The notes under the pieces: generated by a model
What the model was told of the DNA's origin: nothing
The model's database searches: none
What the model saw: the letters and a program-made list of their open reading frames with translations, nothing else
Shown: positions 43,149-51,978 of the stretch, piece after piece
Layout of the letters: each line of letters begins with the position of its first letter
Numbering within the stretch: position 1 is the first letter of the stretch
Assembly: GCA_944320195.1 (NCBI GenBank)
Contig: CALUGP010000002.1
Location: 103,210-167,209, forward strand
DNA: 64,000 bases
Direction of reading: 5' to 3'
Source: an uncultured Prevotella sp.
GTDB lineage: Bacteria; Bacteroidota; Bacteroidia; Bacteroidales; Bacteroidaceae
Made by a program: the position numbers and the translations under genes

Positions 43149-44054
43149 ATGGAAAATCGTATTATAGCTGTTGTTGTCACATACAATCCCAATTTGAGAA
43201 TGCTTGATGAAGAGTATAATTCCATTGTTGGGCAAGTAAACAAATTGATATATGTAGATAATTATTCAAATAATCATAATGAATTGTTTGCATGGGCAAA
43301 GAACAAAAGAAAATTGCAATTTGTTTGGCTTAAATTAAATGAAGGGTTAGGCTTTGCTCAAAATATAGGATTAAAAAAAGCTTTTGAAGAAGGTGCTTCA
43401 CATGTCATACTTTTTGACCAAGATTCTGTGATAGATTCAGGATATGTTGATTCTCTGTTTGAAATGGAGAACTTAGCAATAATCCAGGGTCACAATATCG
43501 GACTTTCAGGCCCAATCTACAAATCTCACGATGATGGATGCTTTTATCCGATTGTGAGTATTGAGAAAGGCAGATTTACAAATGTTCCGTTAGAATCTTT
43601 TAAGGATTATGTTGTTGTTTCTCATATTATAGCTTCAGGGAGTTTAATTAGAAGAGAAGTTTTTGAGAAAATAGGCTTGTTGGAAGATAAATATTTTATC
43701 AGTTATATAGACCATGAATATGCTTTTAGGGCTGCTAAATACGGTTTTGAAACAATTGTGGTAAAAAAAGCGTGTATGAAGCATCAAATGGGTGACAGTC
43801 AGGTTAAGGTGTTTGGTAGAAAAATCGGATTGTATTCGCCTTTTCGCAGATACTTTGATTGTCGAAATACAATATTAATACAAAAGAATCCATATTTTCC
43901 TAAAGTTTATAAACGACATTATTTAAAATATATTATAGGCAAATTTTTAATCAGCCTTATTTATGGCCCTCAAAGATTGAATCAGATAAGATTTAGTTTT
44001 AGAGGTTTTTATGACGGTATTATAGGAAAAACAGGTAAATGTCCATTAGTTTAA
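43149..44054 (+). CDS. Rhamnosyltransferase-like glycosyltransferase family 2
   Basis: A 301-residue GT-A enzyme: IIAVVVTYNPNLRML, NEGLGFAQNIGLKKAFEEGA, ILFDQDSVIDSGYV (D-x-D) and SYIDHEYAFRAAKYGF. This pattern (DQDS and IDxE near the C-terminus) is that of rhamnosyltransferases, consistent with dTDP-rhamnose genes downstream. I use the second Met (43149). The donor is inferred. Confidence 0.88.
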   Translation: MENRIIAVVVTYNPNLRMLDEEYNSIVGQVNKLIYVDNYSNNHNELFAWAKNKRKLQFVWLKLNEGLGFAQNIGLKKAFEEGASHVILFDQDSVIDSGYVDSLFEMENLAIIQGHNIGLSGPIYKSHDDGCFYPIVSIEKGRFTNVPLESFKDYVVVSHIIASGSLIRREVFEKIGLLEDKYFISYIDHEYAFRAAKYGFETIVVKKACMKHQMGDSQVKVFGRKIGLYSPFRRYFDCRNTILIQKNPYFPKVYKRHYLKYIIGKFLISLIYGPQRLNQIRFSFRGFYDGIIGKTGKCPLV

Positions 44055-44128
44055 TTACACTTTAGCAATAAGAAGTTATTTCTTTCCAATTTTTCATGAT
44101 AGATTTGAAAAATCAATAGTTAATAGTT

Positions 44129-45263
44129 ATGAACAAAAGACTTTGTATCCTGCATATTGCAGAATGTGCAGGAGGGGTTGAACGTTACTTGCAAATGCTG
44201 TTGCCGAGGCTCGAAAAACGAGGATTGAAGCAATATTTCATCTGTTCGTTTAACTATGAAAAGCAAAAATATAAAAATGTTGTGGATGGTGTTGAACAGT
44301 TGGATTTGAAACAAACTTTCTCGCCGATACAAGTTATGAAAAAAATCATTTCAATCCGCAAATATATCAAGAGACGGCATCCGGACATAGTGTATTGCCA
44401 CAGCAGCTTTGCTGGTGGATTAGGACGCTTGGCCGCATTGGGATTGAATTGCAAGGTGGTGTACAATCCGCACGGTTGGGCTTTTAATATACGATAATGA
44501 CATGAAGCTGAAAAGTTTTATTTACCTGTTGATGGAGAAATGCCTTTCTCCGTTTACGGATAAAATCGTATGCATATCGGAAGCCGAAAAGAATTCCGCC
44601 TTACATGAACATATCGCAAAGGAAAATAAACTGGAACTTATCCCTAACGGAATTGACATGTCTGCCGTAAGGGACGCTGTGCCCAAGGACAGAGGAGAGC
44701 TTGGCATAGCAGAAGACGCTTTTGTGGTAGGCATGATTGGACGGTTGTCGCCTCAAAAAGCACCAGATGTATTCATCAGGGCTGCAAAGTTGATAAATGA
44801 CGCTATTCATAACTCGGCCTTTATTATTGTCGGCGATGGTGAGGAACGTGCGGAAGTTGAACGCTTTGCAAAAGAGAATAATTTGAATTTAGTAGTTACA
44901 GGATGGACGGACGAACCATATTCTTTCCTGAAAGTATTTGATGTCGCAGTCCTCCTTTCGCGATGGGAAGGGTTCGGATTAGCCATAGTCGAATACATGG
45001 CTGCGGAAAAGAATGTAATAGCGACAAGAACAGATGCCATTCCAACTTTGATTGAAGACAGCGTTGACGGGTTATTAGTAGATGTGGATAATCCTGAAGA
45101 TGTCAGGGATAAGGTGATTTGGTTGTACTATCATCCTGAAGAAGCTAAAAATATGAGAGAAAAGGCATTGGGAAAAGTCATCAAGAAATATGACATCAGC
45201 CGCGTGGTAGGGCAACATATAAAAATGTTTGATGAATTATCAAGAAATAAAAATAGACAATAA
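44129..45263 (+). pseudogene. Glycosyltransferase family 4 gene split by a frameshift
   Basis: Two frames together make one GT4. The first (44129-44497, 122 residues) has HIAECAGGVERYLQMLLPRL and ends VVYNPHGWAFNIR. The second (44502-45263, 253 residues) continues KLKSFIYLLMEKCLSPFTDK and carries IPNGIDMSAV, IGRLSPQKAPDVFIRAA and SRWEGFGLAIVEYMAAE (E-x7-E). Removing one base near 44486-44492 would join them in frame. It may be an inactivating mutation, a slippery-site phase variation or an assembly error. Separately translated halves are unlikely to act. Confidence 0.75.
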
Positions 45264-45292
45264 TAAAATTAGCCAACATAAACAAACCAATC

Positions 45293-46201
45293 ATGAAAGG
45301 AATCGTATTGGCTGGTGGCAGCGGTACGCGGCTGTATCCTATCACCAAGGGAATCAGCAAGCAACTGATACCGATTTTCGACAAACCGATGATTTATTAC
45401 CCGATTTCTGTGCTGATGCTGGCGGGAATAAGGGAAATACTTATTATCTCAACGCCTTATGACCTGCCGGGATTCAAGAGACTATTGGGTGACGGAAGCA
45501 ACTTCGGAGTTAAGTTCGAGTACGCGGAGCAGCCATCACCCGACGGACTTGCACAGGCGTTCATCATCGGGGATAAGTTCATTGGCGATGATTGTGCCTG
45601 CCTCGTGTTGGGTGACAACATTTTCTACGGCGCGGGCTTGAACGACATGCTGAAGCAGGCTGTAGTTGACGCCGAGGAGAACGGAAAGGCGACGGTGTTT
45701 GGGTATCGTGTCAGCGACCCGGAGCGTTACGGCGTGGCGGAGTTCGACAAAGACGGCAACTGCCTGAGCATCGAGGAGAAGCCTGAAAAGCCGAAGAGCA
45801 ACTATGCCGTTGTGGGCCTGTATTTCTATCCAAACAAAGTCGTGAACGTCGCAAAGAACATAAAGCCGTCGGCAAGGGGCGAGCTTGAAATCACAACCGT
45901 AAACCAGGAGTTCCTGAAAGACAATGGGCTGAAGGTGCAGACTATGGCGAGGGGCTTCGCCTGGCTTGACACGGGCACGCATGATTCCCTTTCCGAGGCA
46001 TCGACTTTCATCGAGGTGCTTGAGAAACGCCAAGGCCTGAAGGTGGCCTGCCTTGAAGGCATCGCTTACCGCAAGGGATGGATAACGGCGGAGAAGCTGA
46101 AGGAAGTGGCGCAGCCTATGCTGAAGAACGATTACGGCAAATACCTGCTTTCCATTCCCGGCGAGAAAGAAGACTCGTTGGAGAAAAATCTGGAGTATTG
46201 A
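45293..46201 (+). CDS. rfbA: Glucose-1-phosphate thymidylyltransferase
   Basis: A 302-residue nucleotidyltransferase that makes dTDP-glucose, the first step of dTDP-L-rhamnose synthesis. It begins [18 protein letters not shown], with [15 protein letters not shown], the nucleotide-site [10 protein letters not shown] and [12 protein letters not shown] at the expected places. Length and motifs fit RmlA exactly. Composition returns to host-like at this gene, suggesting the boundary of the exchangeable cassette lies just upstream. It is followed by rfbC after 172 bases with a possible separate promoter. Confidence 0.96.
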   Translation: MKGIVLAGGSGTRLYPITKGISKQLIPIFDKPMIYYPISVLMLAGIREILIISTPYDLPGFKRLLGDGSNFGVKFEYAEQPSPDGLAQAFIIGDKFIGDDCACLVLGDNIFYGAGLNDMLKQAVVDAEENGKATVFGYRVSDPERYGVAEFDKDGNCLSIEEKPEKPKSNYAVVGLYFYPNKVVNVAKNIKPSARGELEITTVNQEFLKDNGLKVQTMARGFAWLDTGTHDSLSEASTFIEVLEKRQGLKVACLEGIAYRKGWITAEKLKEVAQPMLKNDYGKYLLSIPGEKEDSLEKNLEY

Positions 46202-46312
46202 AGATTGCTATGATATAGATAAAACCGGCAGACGAGCAGCCATCTGATAAAAGTTTAATCTGACAAAGGAGTTAAAGAATTTAAAGACGATTAAAAGATC
46301 GTTTTTATTTTC

Positions 46313-46320
46313 TATTTTTG
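46313..46320 (+). promoter_or_regulatory. Predicted -7 box upstream of rfbC
   Basis: TATTTTTG is a perfect -7 match 53 bases before the rfbC ATG, in the gap after rfbA. The -33 region is not obvious. It could give the rhamnose genes expression independent of the switch. Confidence 0.45.
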
Positions 46321-46373
46321 CAACCATATAACTGTCAATGTTATTTTTGAGAAATAACATATATCCAAAACGT

Positions 46374-46931
46374 ATGGAAATAATAAAAACTGAAATAGAC
46401 GGCGTAGTGATAATTGAACCACGCATTTTCAAAGACGCAAGAGGATATTTTTTCGAGAGTTTCTCGCAGAGGGAATTTGACGAGAAAGTCGGCCGTGTGG
46501 AGTTCGTACAGGACAACGAGAGCATGTCGTCATACGGCGTGATGCGTGGTCTGCATTTCCAGCGTCCACCGTTTACGCAGGCAAAACTCGTAAGATGTGT
46601 CAAAGGAAAAGTCCTTGATGTCGCAGTTGACATCCGTAAAGGCTCACCCACTTACGGCAAGCACGTGGCCGTAGAGTTGACCGAGGACAATCACCGACAG
46701 TTCTTTATCCCGAAAGGTTTCGCCCACGGTTTCGCTGTGTTGAGCGAAACGGCCGTGTTCCAGTATAAGTGCGACGAGTTTTACCATCCCGAAGCTGACG
46801 GCGGTATCAGCATACTCGACGGAAGCCTCGGCATAGACTGGCGCATACCCACGGAGCAAGCCATTCTCAGCGAAAAAGACATGAAGCATCCCCTATTGAA
46901 AGACTTTGAAAGCCCGTTTATTTATAAGTGA
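46374..46931 (+). CDS. rfbC: dTDP-4-dehydrorhamnose 3,5-epimerase
   Basis: A 185-residue cupin: EIIKTEIDGVVIIEPRIFKD, RGYFFESFSQREFDEKVG, MRGLHFQRPPFTQAKLVRC with the catalytic His, and IPKGFAHGFAVLSE. Catalytic His and Tyr positions are conserved. It epimerises carbons 3 and 5 in rhamnose synthesis. The ATG at 46374 gives the family's normal start; the longer frame adds 12 unrelated residues. Confidence 0.95.
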   Translation: MEIIKTEIDGVVIIEPRIFKDARGYFFESFSQREFDEKVGRVEFVQDNESMSSYGVMRGLHFQRPPFTQAKLVRCVKGKVLDVAVDIRKGSPTYGKHVAVELTEDNHRQFFIPKGFAHGFAVLSETAVFQYKCDEFYHPEADGGISILDGSLGIDWRIPTEQAILSEKDMKHPLLKDFESPFIYK

Positions 46932-47035
46932 GAAGGTGAGAAAGTGAGAAGGTGGGAAAAACCACCAATCGTGAATTGAGCAAGGCATTTCCACTTTACT
47001 CCTATACTCCTTACTCCTTTACTACAAAAAACAAA
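46925..47035. repeat. Purine/pyrimidine inverted repeat, family E copy 3
   Basis: GAAGGTGAGAAAGTGAGAAGG and CCTATACTCCTTACTCCTTT face each other in the rfbC-rfbD gap. Same character as at 6020 and 9445. Confidence 0.4.
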
Positions 47036-47038
47036 GCA

Positions 47039-47953
47039 ATGAACATACTTGTAACAGGCGCGAACGGACAGCTCGGCAACGAGATGCGCATAATAAGCAA
47101 ACAGACCAACGATAATTATACTTTTACCGATGTGGTCGAAGTTGAAGGCGTGGAGACAACCCTTCTTGACATAACTGATGCCGACGCCATACAGAAAATC
47201 GTGAAAGAAAAGGACATACGGTGCATCGTGAACTGTGCCGCCTACACCAACGTGGACAAGGCCGAAACGGACGAGGCCCTTTGCCGTAAGCTCAACGCCG
47301 AAGCACCGAAGCTCTTGGCCGAGGCGATGAAAGAGGTGAATGGACTGCTCGTGCAGATTTCCACCGATTATGTATTCGGCGGAGACCCGTACAACACACC
47401 CTGCCGGGAAGACCAGAAGGGAACGCCTACTGGAGTTTACGGCAAGACAAAGCTCGAAGGCGAAAAGAACATAGAGGCCGTGGGCTGCGATTACGTCATC
47501 ATCAGGACTGCCTGGCTTTATTCCGAGTTCGGCAAGAACTTCGTCAAGACGATGCTCAACCTTACGGCAACGAAGCCGAAACTGAATGTTGTCTTCGACC
47601 AGGCAGGAACTCCGACATACGCATACGACTTGGCAATGGTAATAAAAACCGTGCTTGCCGATTATGAAAATGAAAACCCGGAAAACGGATACTGTAAGGC
47701 GGGCGTTTACCATTTCAGCAACGAGGGTGTCTGCTCATGGTTCGACTTCACAAAGAAAATCGCCGAGCTTGCAGGCAATAAAGATTGCGACATACAGCCC
47801 TGTCACAGCGACGAGTTCCCAAGTCCCGTCACACGTCCTGCTTATTCCGTTCTTGACAAGACGAAAATAAAAGAGACGTTCGGCGTGATGGTGCCATATT
47901 GGACTGACTCTTTGAAGCGTTGCATGGCGAACATGAAGGCTTTGAAGGGGTGA
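47039..47953 (+). CDS. rfbD: dTDP-4-dehydrorhamnose reductase
   Basis: A 304-residue extended-SDR enzyme reducing dTDP-4-keto-rhamnose to dTDP-L-rhamnose. It opens ILVTGANGQLGNEMR, has NCAAYTNVDKAE, STDYVFGG and the Tyr-x-x-x-Lys of VYGKTKLEGE at the normal positions. The ATG at 47039 matches the family; the upstream extension translates repeat sequence. It lies between rfbC and rfbB. Confidence 0.95.
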   Translation: MNILVTGANGQLGNEMRIISKQTNDNYTFTDVVEVEGVETTLLDITDADAIQKIVKEKDIRCIVNCAAYTNVDKAETDEALCRKLNAEAPKLLAEAMKEVNGLLVQISTDYVFGGDPYNTPCREDQKGTPTGVYGKTKLEGEKNIEAVGCDYVIIRTAWLYSEFGKNFVKTMLNLTATKPKLNVVFDQAGTPTYAYDLAMVIKTVLADYENENPENGYCKAGVYHFSNEGVCSWFDFTKKIAELAGNKDCDIQPCHSDEFPSPVTRPAYSVLDKTKIKETFGVMVPYWTDSLKRCMANMKALKG

Positions 47954-47989
47954 ACAAGGCGGCAGTTCTTAACAGCTTGACAATAAGCA

Positions 47990-48100
47990 ACTTACGGAAC
48001 GTCTTGCAAAAGACGGCAAACGGCGATGTAAAAAGCCATGTTTCAGGCGGCAAAAGGCCGTGGATTGCAAACCGAAAGGCCACCTTTCATAAAATGACAT
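47990..48100. repeat. AAAGGCCG-family repeat, copy 5
   Basis: CTTGCAAAAGACGGCAAACG, GGCGGCAAAAGGCCGTGGA and CCGAAAGGCCACCTTTCATA fill the rfbD-rfbB gap. It may form nested hairpins in the transcript. Confidence 0.6.
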
Positions 48101-48130
48101 TTTGATTTATAAACCAACAACAGAAAAATC

Positions 48131-49270
48131 ATGGAATTCAAGAGAAACATAATGATAACGGGCGGAGCCGGCTTCATCGGCTCACACGTGGTGCGCCTGT
48201 TCGTGAACAAATACCCAGAGTACCGCATCATCAACCTTGACAAGCTGACGTATGCCGGCAACCTGGCCAACCTCAAGGACATTGAGGACAAGGAAAACTA
48301 CGTGTTCGTGAAGGCCGACATCTGCGACTATGAAACAATCAAGAAGCTGATGACCGACTACGACATCGACGGAATAATCCACCTCGCCGCCGAGAGCCAC
48401 GTTGACCGCTCAATCAAAGACCCGTTCACGTTCGCACACACCAACGTAATCGGCACGCTGACGCTGCTCCAGGCAGCCAAGGAATACTGGGAAAGCAAGC
48501 CCGAAGGTTACGACGGCAAACGTTTCTATCACATCTCGACAGACGAGGTTTACGGTGCGTTGGAGCTGACGAACCCCGAAGGAATAGAGTCGCCGTTCAC
48601 CACTAAGGCATCGTCGGAACACCACCACGCCTACGGCACGGAGTTCTTCACCGAGGAAACGAAGTACAACCCTCACTCGCCTTACTCGGCGTCGAAGGCA
48701 AGTTCAGACCATTTCGTCCGCGCCTTCCACGACACATACGGCATGCCGACCGTCGTGACAAACTGCTCCAACAACTACGGGCCTTACCAGTTCCCCGAAA
48801 AGCTCATCCCTCTGTTCATCAACAACATCCGCCACAAGAAGCCGCTGCCCGTCTACGGAAAGGGCGAGAACGTGAGGGACTGGCTCTATGTGGAAGACCA
48901 TGCCCGTGCCATTGACCTTATCTTCCACAAGGGCAAGACGGCTGACACGTACAACATCGGCGGCTTCAACGAATGGAAGAACATCGACATAATCAAGGTT
49001 GTCATCAAGACCGTTGACCGTCTGCTCGGCCGCAAGGAGGGCGAGGACATGGCCCTTATCACCTACGTGACCGACCGCAAGGGCCACGACATGCGCTACG
49101 CCATCGACTCCCGCAAACTTCAGCGCGAGCTTGGTTGGGAGCCGAGCCTCCAGTTCGAGGAAGGCATAGAGAAAACCGTCCGCTGGTACCTTGACAACCA
49201 GGCGTGGATGGACAACGTGACGAGCGGAAATTACCAGAAATATTACGACGAGATGTACAAGGACAGGTAA
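48131..49270 (+). CDS. rfbB: dTDP-glucose 4,6-dehydratase
   Basis: A 379-residue extended-SDR dehydratase. NIMITGGAGFIGSHVVRLF is the NAD motif, HLAAESHVDRSI and ISTDEVYGAL carry the active-site Asp/Glu, and PYSASKASSDHFVRAFHDTY gives Tyr-x-x-x-Lys. It follows the RmlB pattern but is about 20-30 residues longer than many. It completes the dTDP-L-rhamnose set. A strong terminator follows. Confidence 0.96.
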   Translation: MEFKRNIMITGGAGFIGSHVVRLFVNKYPEYRIINLDKLTYAGNLANLKDIEDKENYVFVKADICDYETIKKLMTDYDIDGIIHLAAESHVDRSIKDPFTFAHTNVIGTLTLLQAAKEYWESKPEGYDGKRFYHISTDEVYGALELTNPEGIESPFTTKASSEHHHAYGTEFFTEETKYNPHSPYSASKASSDHFVRAFHDTYGMPTVVTNCSNNYGPYQFPEKLIPLFINNIRHKKPLPVYGKGENVRDWLYVEDHARAIDLIFHKGKTADTYNIGGFNEWKNIDIIKVVIKTVDRLLGRKEGEDMALITYVTDRKGHDMRYAIDSRKLQRELGWEPSLQFEEGIEKTVRWYLDNQAWMDNVTSGNYQKYYDEMYKDR

Positions 49271-49290
49271 ACGTCATTCCATTCAGGAAC

Positions 49291-49327
49291 AAAGGGCAAG
49301 GCATGTAAGGATGCTTTGCCCTTTTTA
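49291..49327 (+). terminator. Rho-independent terminator after rfbB
   Basis: AAAGGGCAAGGCAT pairs with ATGCTTTGCCCTTT (one G-T pair) around a 6-base loop, followed by a short T-run. It marks the end of the glycan locus. Confidence 0.85.
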
Positions 49328-49358
49328 GTTTTCAACCGTTGTTTGACATTCCCCGGCA

Positions 49359-49643
49359 ATGAAACGAGTCGGAAACATCCTCCACGATTACCAAGAGGAC
49401 ATAAGGCGGCATGTCCTTGACGCCTGGGAACATGAAAATTCTGTGTTAGTGCAAATGCCGACAGGCACGGGCAAGACGGTTGTACTTGCTTCGCTGGTAA
49501 ATGAACAATTGAAAACAGGAAATGGAAAACCAGGCAACATTGCCAAGATTATCGCACATTGATGAGAAATGGTCGAACAGAAAGAAGAAACCGTTGCACG
49601 ATATGGCATTAAGCCGACAGATAAAAAAATGCCAAATAGCTGA
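49359..49643 (+). pseudogene. Truncated DEAD/DEAH helicase N-terminus
   Basis: The first 67 codons read ILHDYQEDIRRHVLDAWE, then the Walker A region VLVQMPTGTGKTVVLASLV, and stop at IIAH. Reading on in frame gives two adjacent TGA codons then EMVEQKEETVARYGIK, which fits the helicase continuation (IIAH-R-R-E-x-V-E-Q) if both TGAs were once CGA. After about residue 90 the similarity ends at the tRNA-flank hairpin. It is therefore a decayed 5' fragment, not a small gene. Confidence 0.7.
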
Positions 49644-49663
49644 TAAACAACTACTTGGCATTT
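49627..49663. terminator. Hairpin flanking the tRNA-Arg fragment
   Basis: AAATGCCAA and TTGGCATTT form a stem with an A-run before and T-rich sequence on both sides. On the minus strand it immediately follows the tRNA 3' end, so it was probably that tRNA's terminator. Confidence 0.6.
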
Positions 49664-49668
49664 CTTTC

Positions 49669-49714
49669 CGTGACCCCGTTGGGATTCAAACCCAAGACCT
49701 TCAGAACCGGAATC
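49669..49714 (-). other. tRNA-Arg(CCG) 3' half, predicted prophage attachment site
   Basis: On the minus strand the sequence carries the 3' half of an anticodon arm with loop TTCCGGT (anticodon CCG), a variable loop, a perfect T arm (TTGGG-TTTGAAT-CCCAA) and acceptor strand CGGGGTC plus A. The 5' half is missing: beyond 49714 the sequence is unrelated AT-rich DNA. This is what integration into a tRNA gene leaves at one end of an element; the intact tRNA would lie at the other end, right of the window. Confidence 0.75.
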
Positions 49715-49863
49715 TATGTATAAAAGCTTATAAACAAAGAGTTACAGTGAAATAAGGTGCAACATAGGTGCAACAATTGCAAATTTCCCTTTTTCTAATT
49801 TAGTGTTGAGTCAACTTAGTATTGCCACGGCAATAATAAATGTTATCGCAAGCATGTCCATAA

Positions 49864-50292
49864 TCAGCGATTATTTTGTATGAAATCAAGACCATATTTT
49901 ATATATCTCGAAAACTTTTGGTCGGAACTAATTAATGGTGTATGATCTGATATGGCTTGTGCTATTATCAGGCGGTCATTAGGGTCTCGGTGTTCTGACT
50001 GCATTGGCAGAGATGAAAGCACATGAAGATGCTTTTCTGTTACAGCAACAATATCTATCCCCATTTCTTCAATCCATGGCAACACAGTATTTGCATCTGT
50101 TACGACTTTCTTTTTTCTGTCGCCAAAAACTTTCCCTATCTGGCATAGGTGTATAAATTCTTGGACGCAAACAGAGCTGGTTACAAGCGTGTTTGCATAG
50201 TCCGTAATGATGTCTTGCACGCTTGCGCTTATCTCGCCCCCATTCTTTTGGAACAGGAACACAAGGATGTTCGTGTCAAGATATACTCTCAT
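49864..50292 (-). CDS. PIN-domain toxin (VapC-like)
   Basis: A 142-residue PIN nuclease: MRVYLDTNILVFLF supplies the first Asp, SSVCVQEFIHL the Glu, and HRDPNDRLIIAQAI the third and fourth acidic residues. Its start codon overlaps the stop codon of a 45-residue upstream frame by 3 bases within ATGA, a toxin-antitoxin signature. VapC-type toxins cleave tRNA or rRNA. It is the leftmost prophage gene, about 150 bases from the att site. Confidence 0.88.
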   Translation of the reverse strand: MRVYLDTNILVFLFQKNGGEISASVQDIITDYANTLVTSSVCVQEFIHLCQIGKVFGDRKKKVVTDANTVLPWIEEMGIDIVAVTEKHLHVLSSLPMQSEHRDPNDRLIIAQAISDHTPLISSDQKFSRYIKYGLDFIQNNR

Positions 50293-50426
50293 TTAAGTAT
50301 AAGTCTCATCATTTGTTTCTGTTCTTTGTCACTAAGAACAGATAAGTCCATAAGCGGCTTCCTGTCAGACCTAAGCCATTCACCTATCCTGCTTAACCTT
50401 TTTTTCTTTTTATTTTTTTCTTCCAT
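50289..50426 (-). CDS. Putative antitoxin of the PIN toxin
   Basis: A 45-residue protein starting MEEKNKKKKRLSRIGEWL and ending DKEQKQMMRLILK. It is highly basic at the N-terminus. It ends inside the ATG of the PIN gene (ATGA overlap). A -7 box (TATCTTTG, minus strand, 50471-50478) is about 45 bases upstream. Its family is not recognised; the pairing and size argue for an antitoxin. It is very short compared with usual VapB proteins (about 70-80 residues). Confidence 0.65.
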   Translation of the reverse strand: MEEKNKKKKRLSRIGEWLRSDRKPLMDLSVLSDKEQKQMMRLILK

Positions 50427-50470
50427 GGATCGTGTGTGTTATTTGTTGTTTTTACGTTCTGTTTACGCGG

Positions 50471-50478
50471 CAAAGATA
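50471..50478 (-). promoter_or_regulatory. Predicted -7 box for the toxin-antitoxin pair
   Basis: The minus strand reads TATCTTTG, a perfect consensus match, 45 bases before the antitoxin start. No good -33 box was found. Confidence 0.5.
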
Positions 50479-50550
50479 GTGCTTTTATTTGAAAGTCGGA
50501 AATGATTTACGGGTAATTTACACATTAAGATTAATGTTGTAAAATTAATA

Positions 50551-50850
50551 CTAGTAATAAGTTGCTGTTGTATCAGGATGGTTTTCAATAAACGACTTTA
50601 ATTTGTCTGCATTTTCATCAGATACACATTTAGGACACAATGACAACAAAGGAGTCCTTGCATATTTATCAGCCAAATCTTTAGTCTTTACAAATTCCAC
50701 CATATGATTTTTATAGATATTGTCGCACTGTTTGTCTATGTGTAATTTGTATCCTTCATTCCACACTTCAACATAGACGTTTTCTCCTATTTTGTTATCA
50801 CATGACAATAATGACATGGCTACAAAAAATAAGATACAAATTCTTTTCAT
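50551..50850 (-). CDS. Small lipoprotein with C-x-x-C motif
   Basis: A 99-residue protein with a lipoprotein signal (MKRICILFFVAMSLLSC; lipobox LLSC) and a later CPKC pair plus a single conserved-looking Cys at IDKQCD. It could bind a metal or form disulfides outside the cytoplasm. I do not recognise a family. It lies in the leftward lysogeny-side gene group, as lysogenic conversion genes often do. Confidence 0.6.
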   Translation of the reverse strand: MKRICILFFVAMSLLSCDNKIGENVYVEVWNEGYKLHIDKQCDNIYKNHMVEFVKTKDLADKYARTPLLSLCPKCVSDENADKLKSFIENHPDTTATYY

Positions 50851-50873
50851 GTTATAATTGTTCTTGTTTAGAT

Positions 50874-51209
50874 TTAGTCTCGTAACATCATGCGTCTATC
50901 CATCAATCTCTCTTGGCTTTCATTGTAGTTGTTACTGATACATCCACATTCCTTCATTAAAATTACAGCCGAGAATATTATAAATACGGATATTAAAGAA
51001 CACATTATGTTCACAAACAAGCTTTTGTCTTCAATATAATTCGCTATCAGACAATAAGCAAAAAATCCTATAATAGGAGAAGACACTAATATACTTAAGA
51101 TTGTCCAAATAGAAAAATCCGTGCCAAAGACGAACCAAATTATTATCATAGCAATAAAAGATATTGCTAAAGAAGGCAATGCCTTATGTTTCATTAATTC
51201 ATCTTTCAT
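50874..51209 (-). CDS. Small membrane protein, unknown function
   Basis: A 111-residue protein with three hydrophobic helices (about 12-32, 36-55 and 64-85) and a charged tail containing a CGC pair and ERLMDRRMMLRD. No family is recognised. It lies between the repressor and the lipoprotein gene on the same strand and may be co-expressed in lysogeny, for example in superinfection exclusion, which is speculation. Confidence 0.55.
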   Translation of the reverse strand: MKDELMKHKALPSLAISFIAMIIIWFVFGTDFSIWTILSILVSSPIIGFFAYCLIANYIEDKSLFVNIMCSLISVFIIFSAVILMKECGCISNNYNESQERLMDRRMMLRD

Positions 51210-51250
51210 TATTGGCTTATAAAATCTAAGATTTACACAGATAATATTAA

Positions 51251-51946
51251 TTACCTTCTTCTTTGCCTTCTCGACTCGACTACGGAGAATATCTGACGCA
51301 CGTCAGCCAGGTCAAGGACTTCATCAGGATACAGAGGGTTTAGTGAGTGGATTGTTATCTTGTGGTTTTCTACATCGTGAGTTATTATGCGTTTTATTAA
51401 TATGCCTTCTTTGTGGATTATCACAAAATCCCTTTTGTTTATGAAGAGTTTACTGTCTTTCCAATAAATCGGTTCAACTTCCCGACAAATCAGCAATTCT
51501 CCTTCAAGATAAGAATCCGCAGAGCCATCATTCATGCTGTCACCTTTTACCTCAAAAGCGACATAGTTTCCTGTCATGTGACGTTCTGGTGTGAAATCTA
51601 TTTTTGGTAATGTATCTATATATTCAGGGTCGCCAAAGCCAGTAAGATAACCGGCATAAGCGTATTGGCTTACTAATGGAACACCAACCACGACATCCAT
51701 TGCTCGTGGTAATGCCTCGTTGGCTTGTTTGAACATTTTATCTTCATCTTCTACTGTGAGCCATGCCCTATTAATTTCGGGAAATTTATTACATATAGCA
51801 TCTATAAGATTGTTGTTCACATCCCGTTTGCCATTTAATATTTTTGACAAGTTTGATTGATTAAAACATATTAACTGGGCAAATGATGTAGGACTCTTAC
51901 ATTTACTATATTCAATAACCTTTATTATACGCTCTACTCTGTTCAT
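51251..51946 (-). CDS. Phage repressor, S24/LexA-like (CI type)
   Basis: A 231-residue protein. The N-terminal HTH (about residues 1-60, TSFAQLICFNQSNLSKILNG) binds DNA; the C-terminal S24 peptidase domain has an Ala-Gly cleavage site in AYAGYLTG, the catalytic Ser in VKGDSMNDGS and the catalytic Lys in ILIKRIITHD. It would keep the prophage silent and be inactivated by RecA-stimulated self-cleavage. The operator region with palindromes lies immediately upstream. Confidence 0.92.
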   Translation of the reverse strand: MNRVERIIKVIEYSKCKSPTSFAQLICFNQSNLSKILNGKRDVNNNLIDAICNKFPEINRAWLTVEDEDKMFKQANEALPRAMDVVVGVPLVSQYAYAGYLTGFGDPEYIDTLPKIDFTPERHMTGNYVAFEVKGDSMNDGSADSYLEGELLICREVEPIYWKDSKLFINKRDFVIIHKEGILIKRIITHDVENHKITIHSLNPLYPDEVLDLADVRQIFSVVESRRQRRR

Positions 51947-51978
51947 AACGAACTGTTTAATAGTTAAAATTTGTTTAA

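Noticed and set aside
49522-49755. 77-codon frame across the tRNA fragment
   Set aside because: It reads through the antisense of tRNA sequence and the helicase remnant; not a gene.
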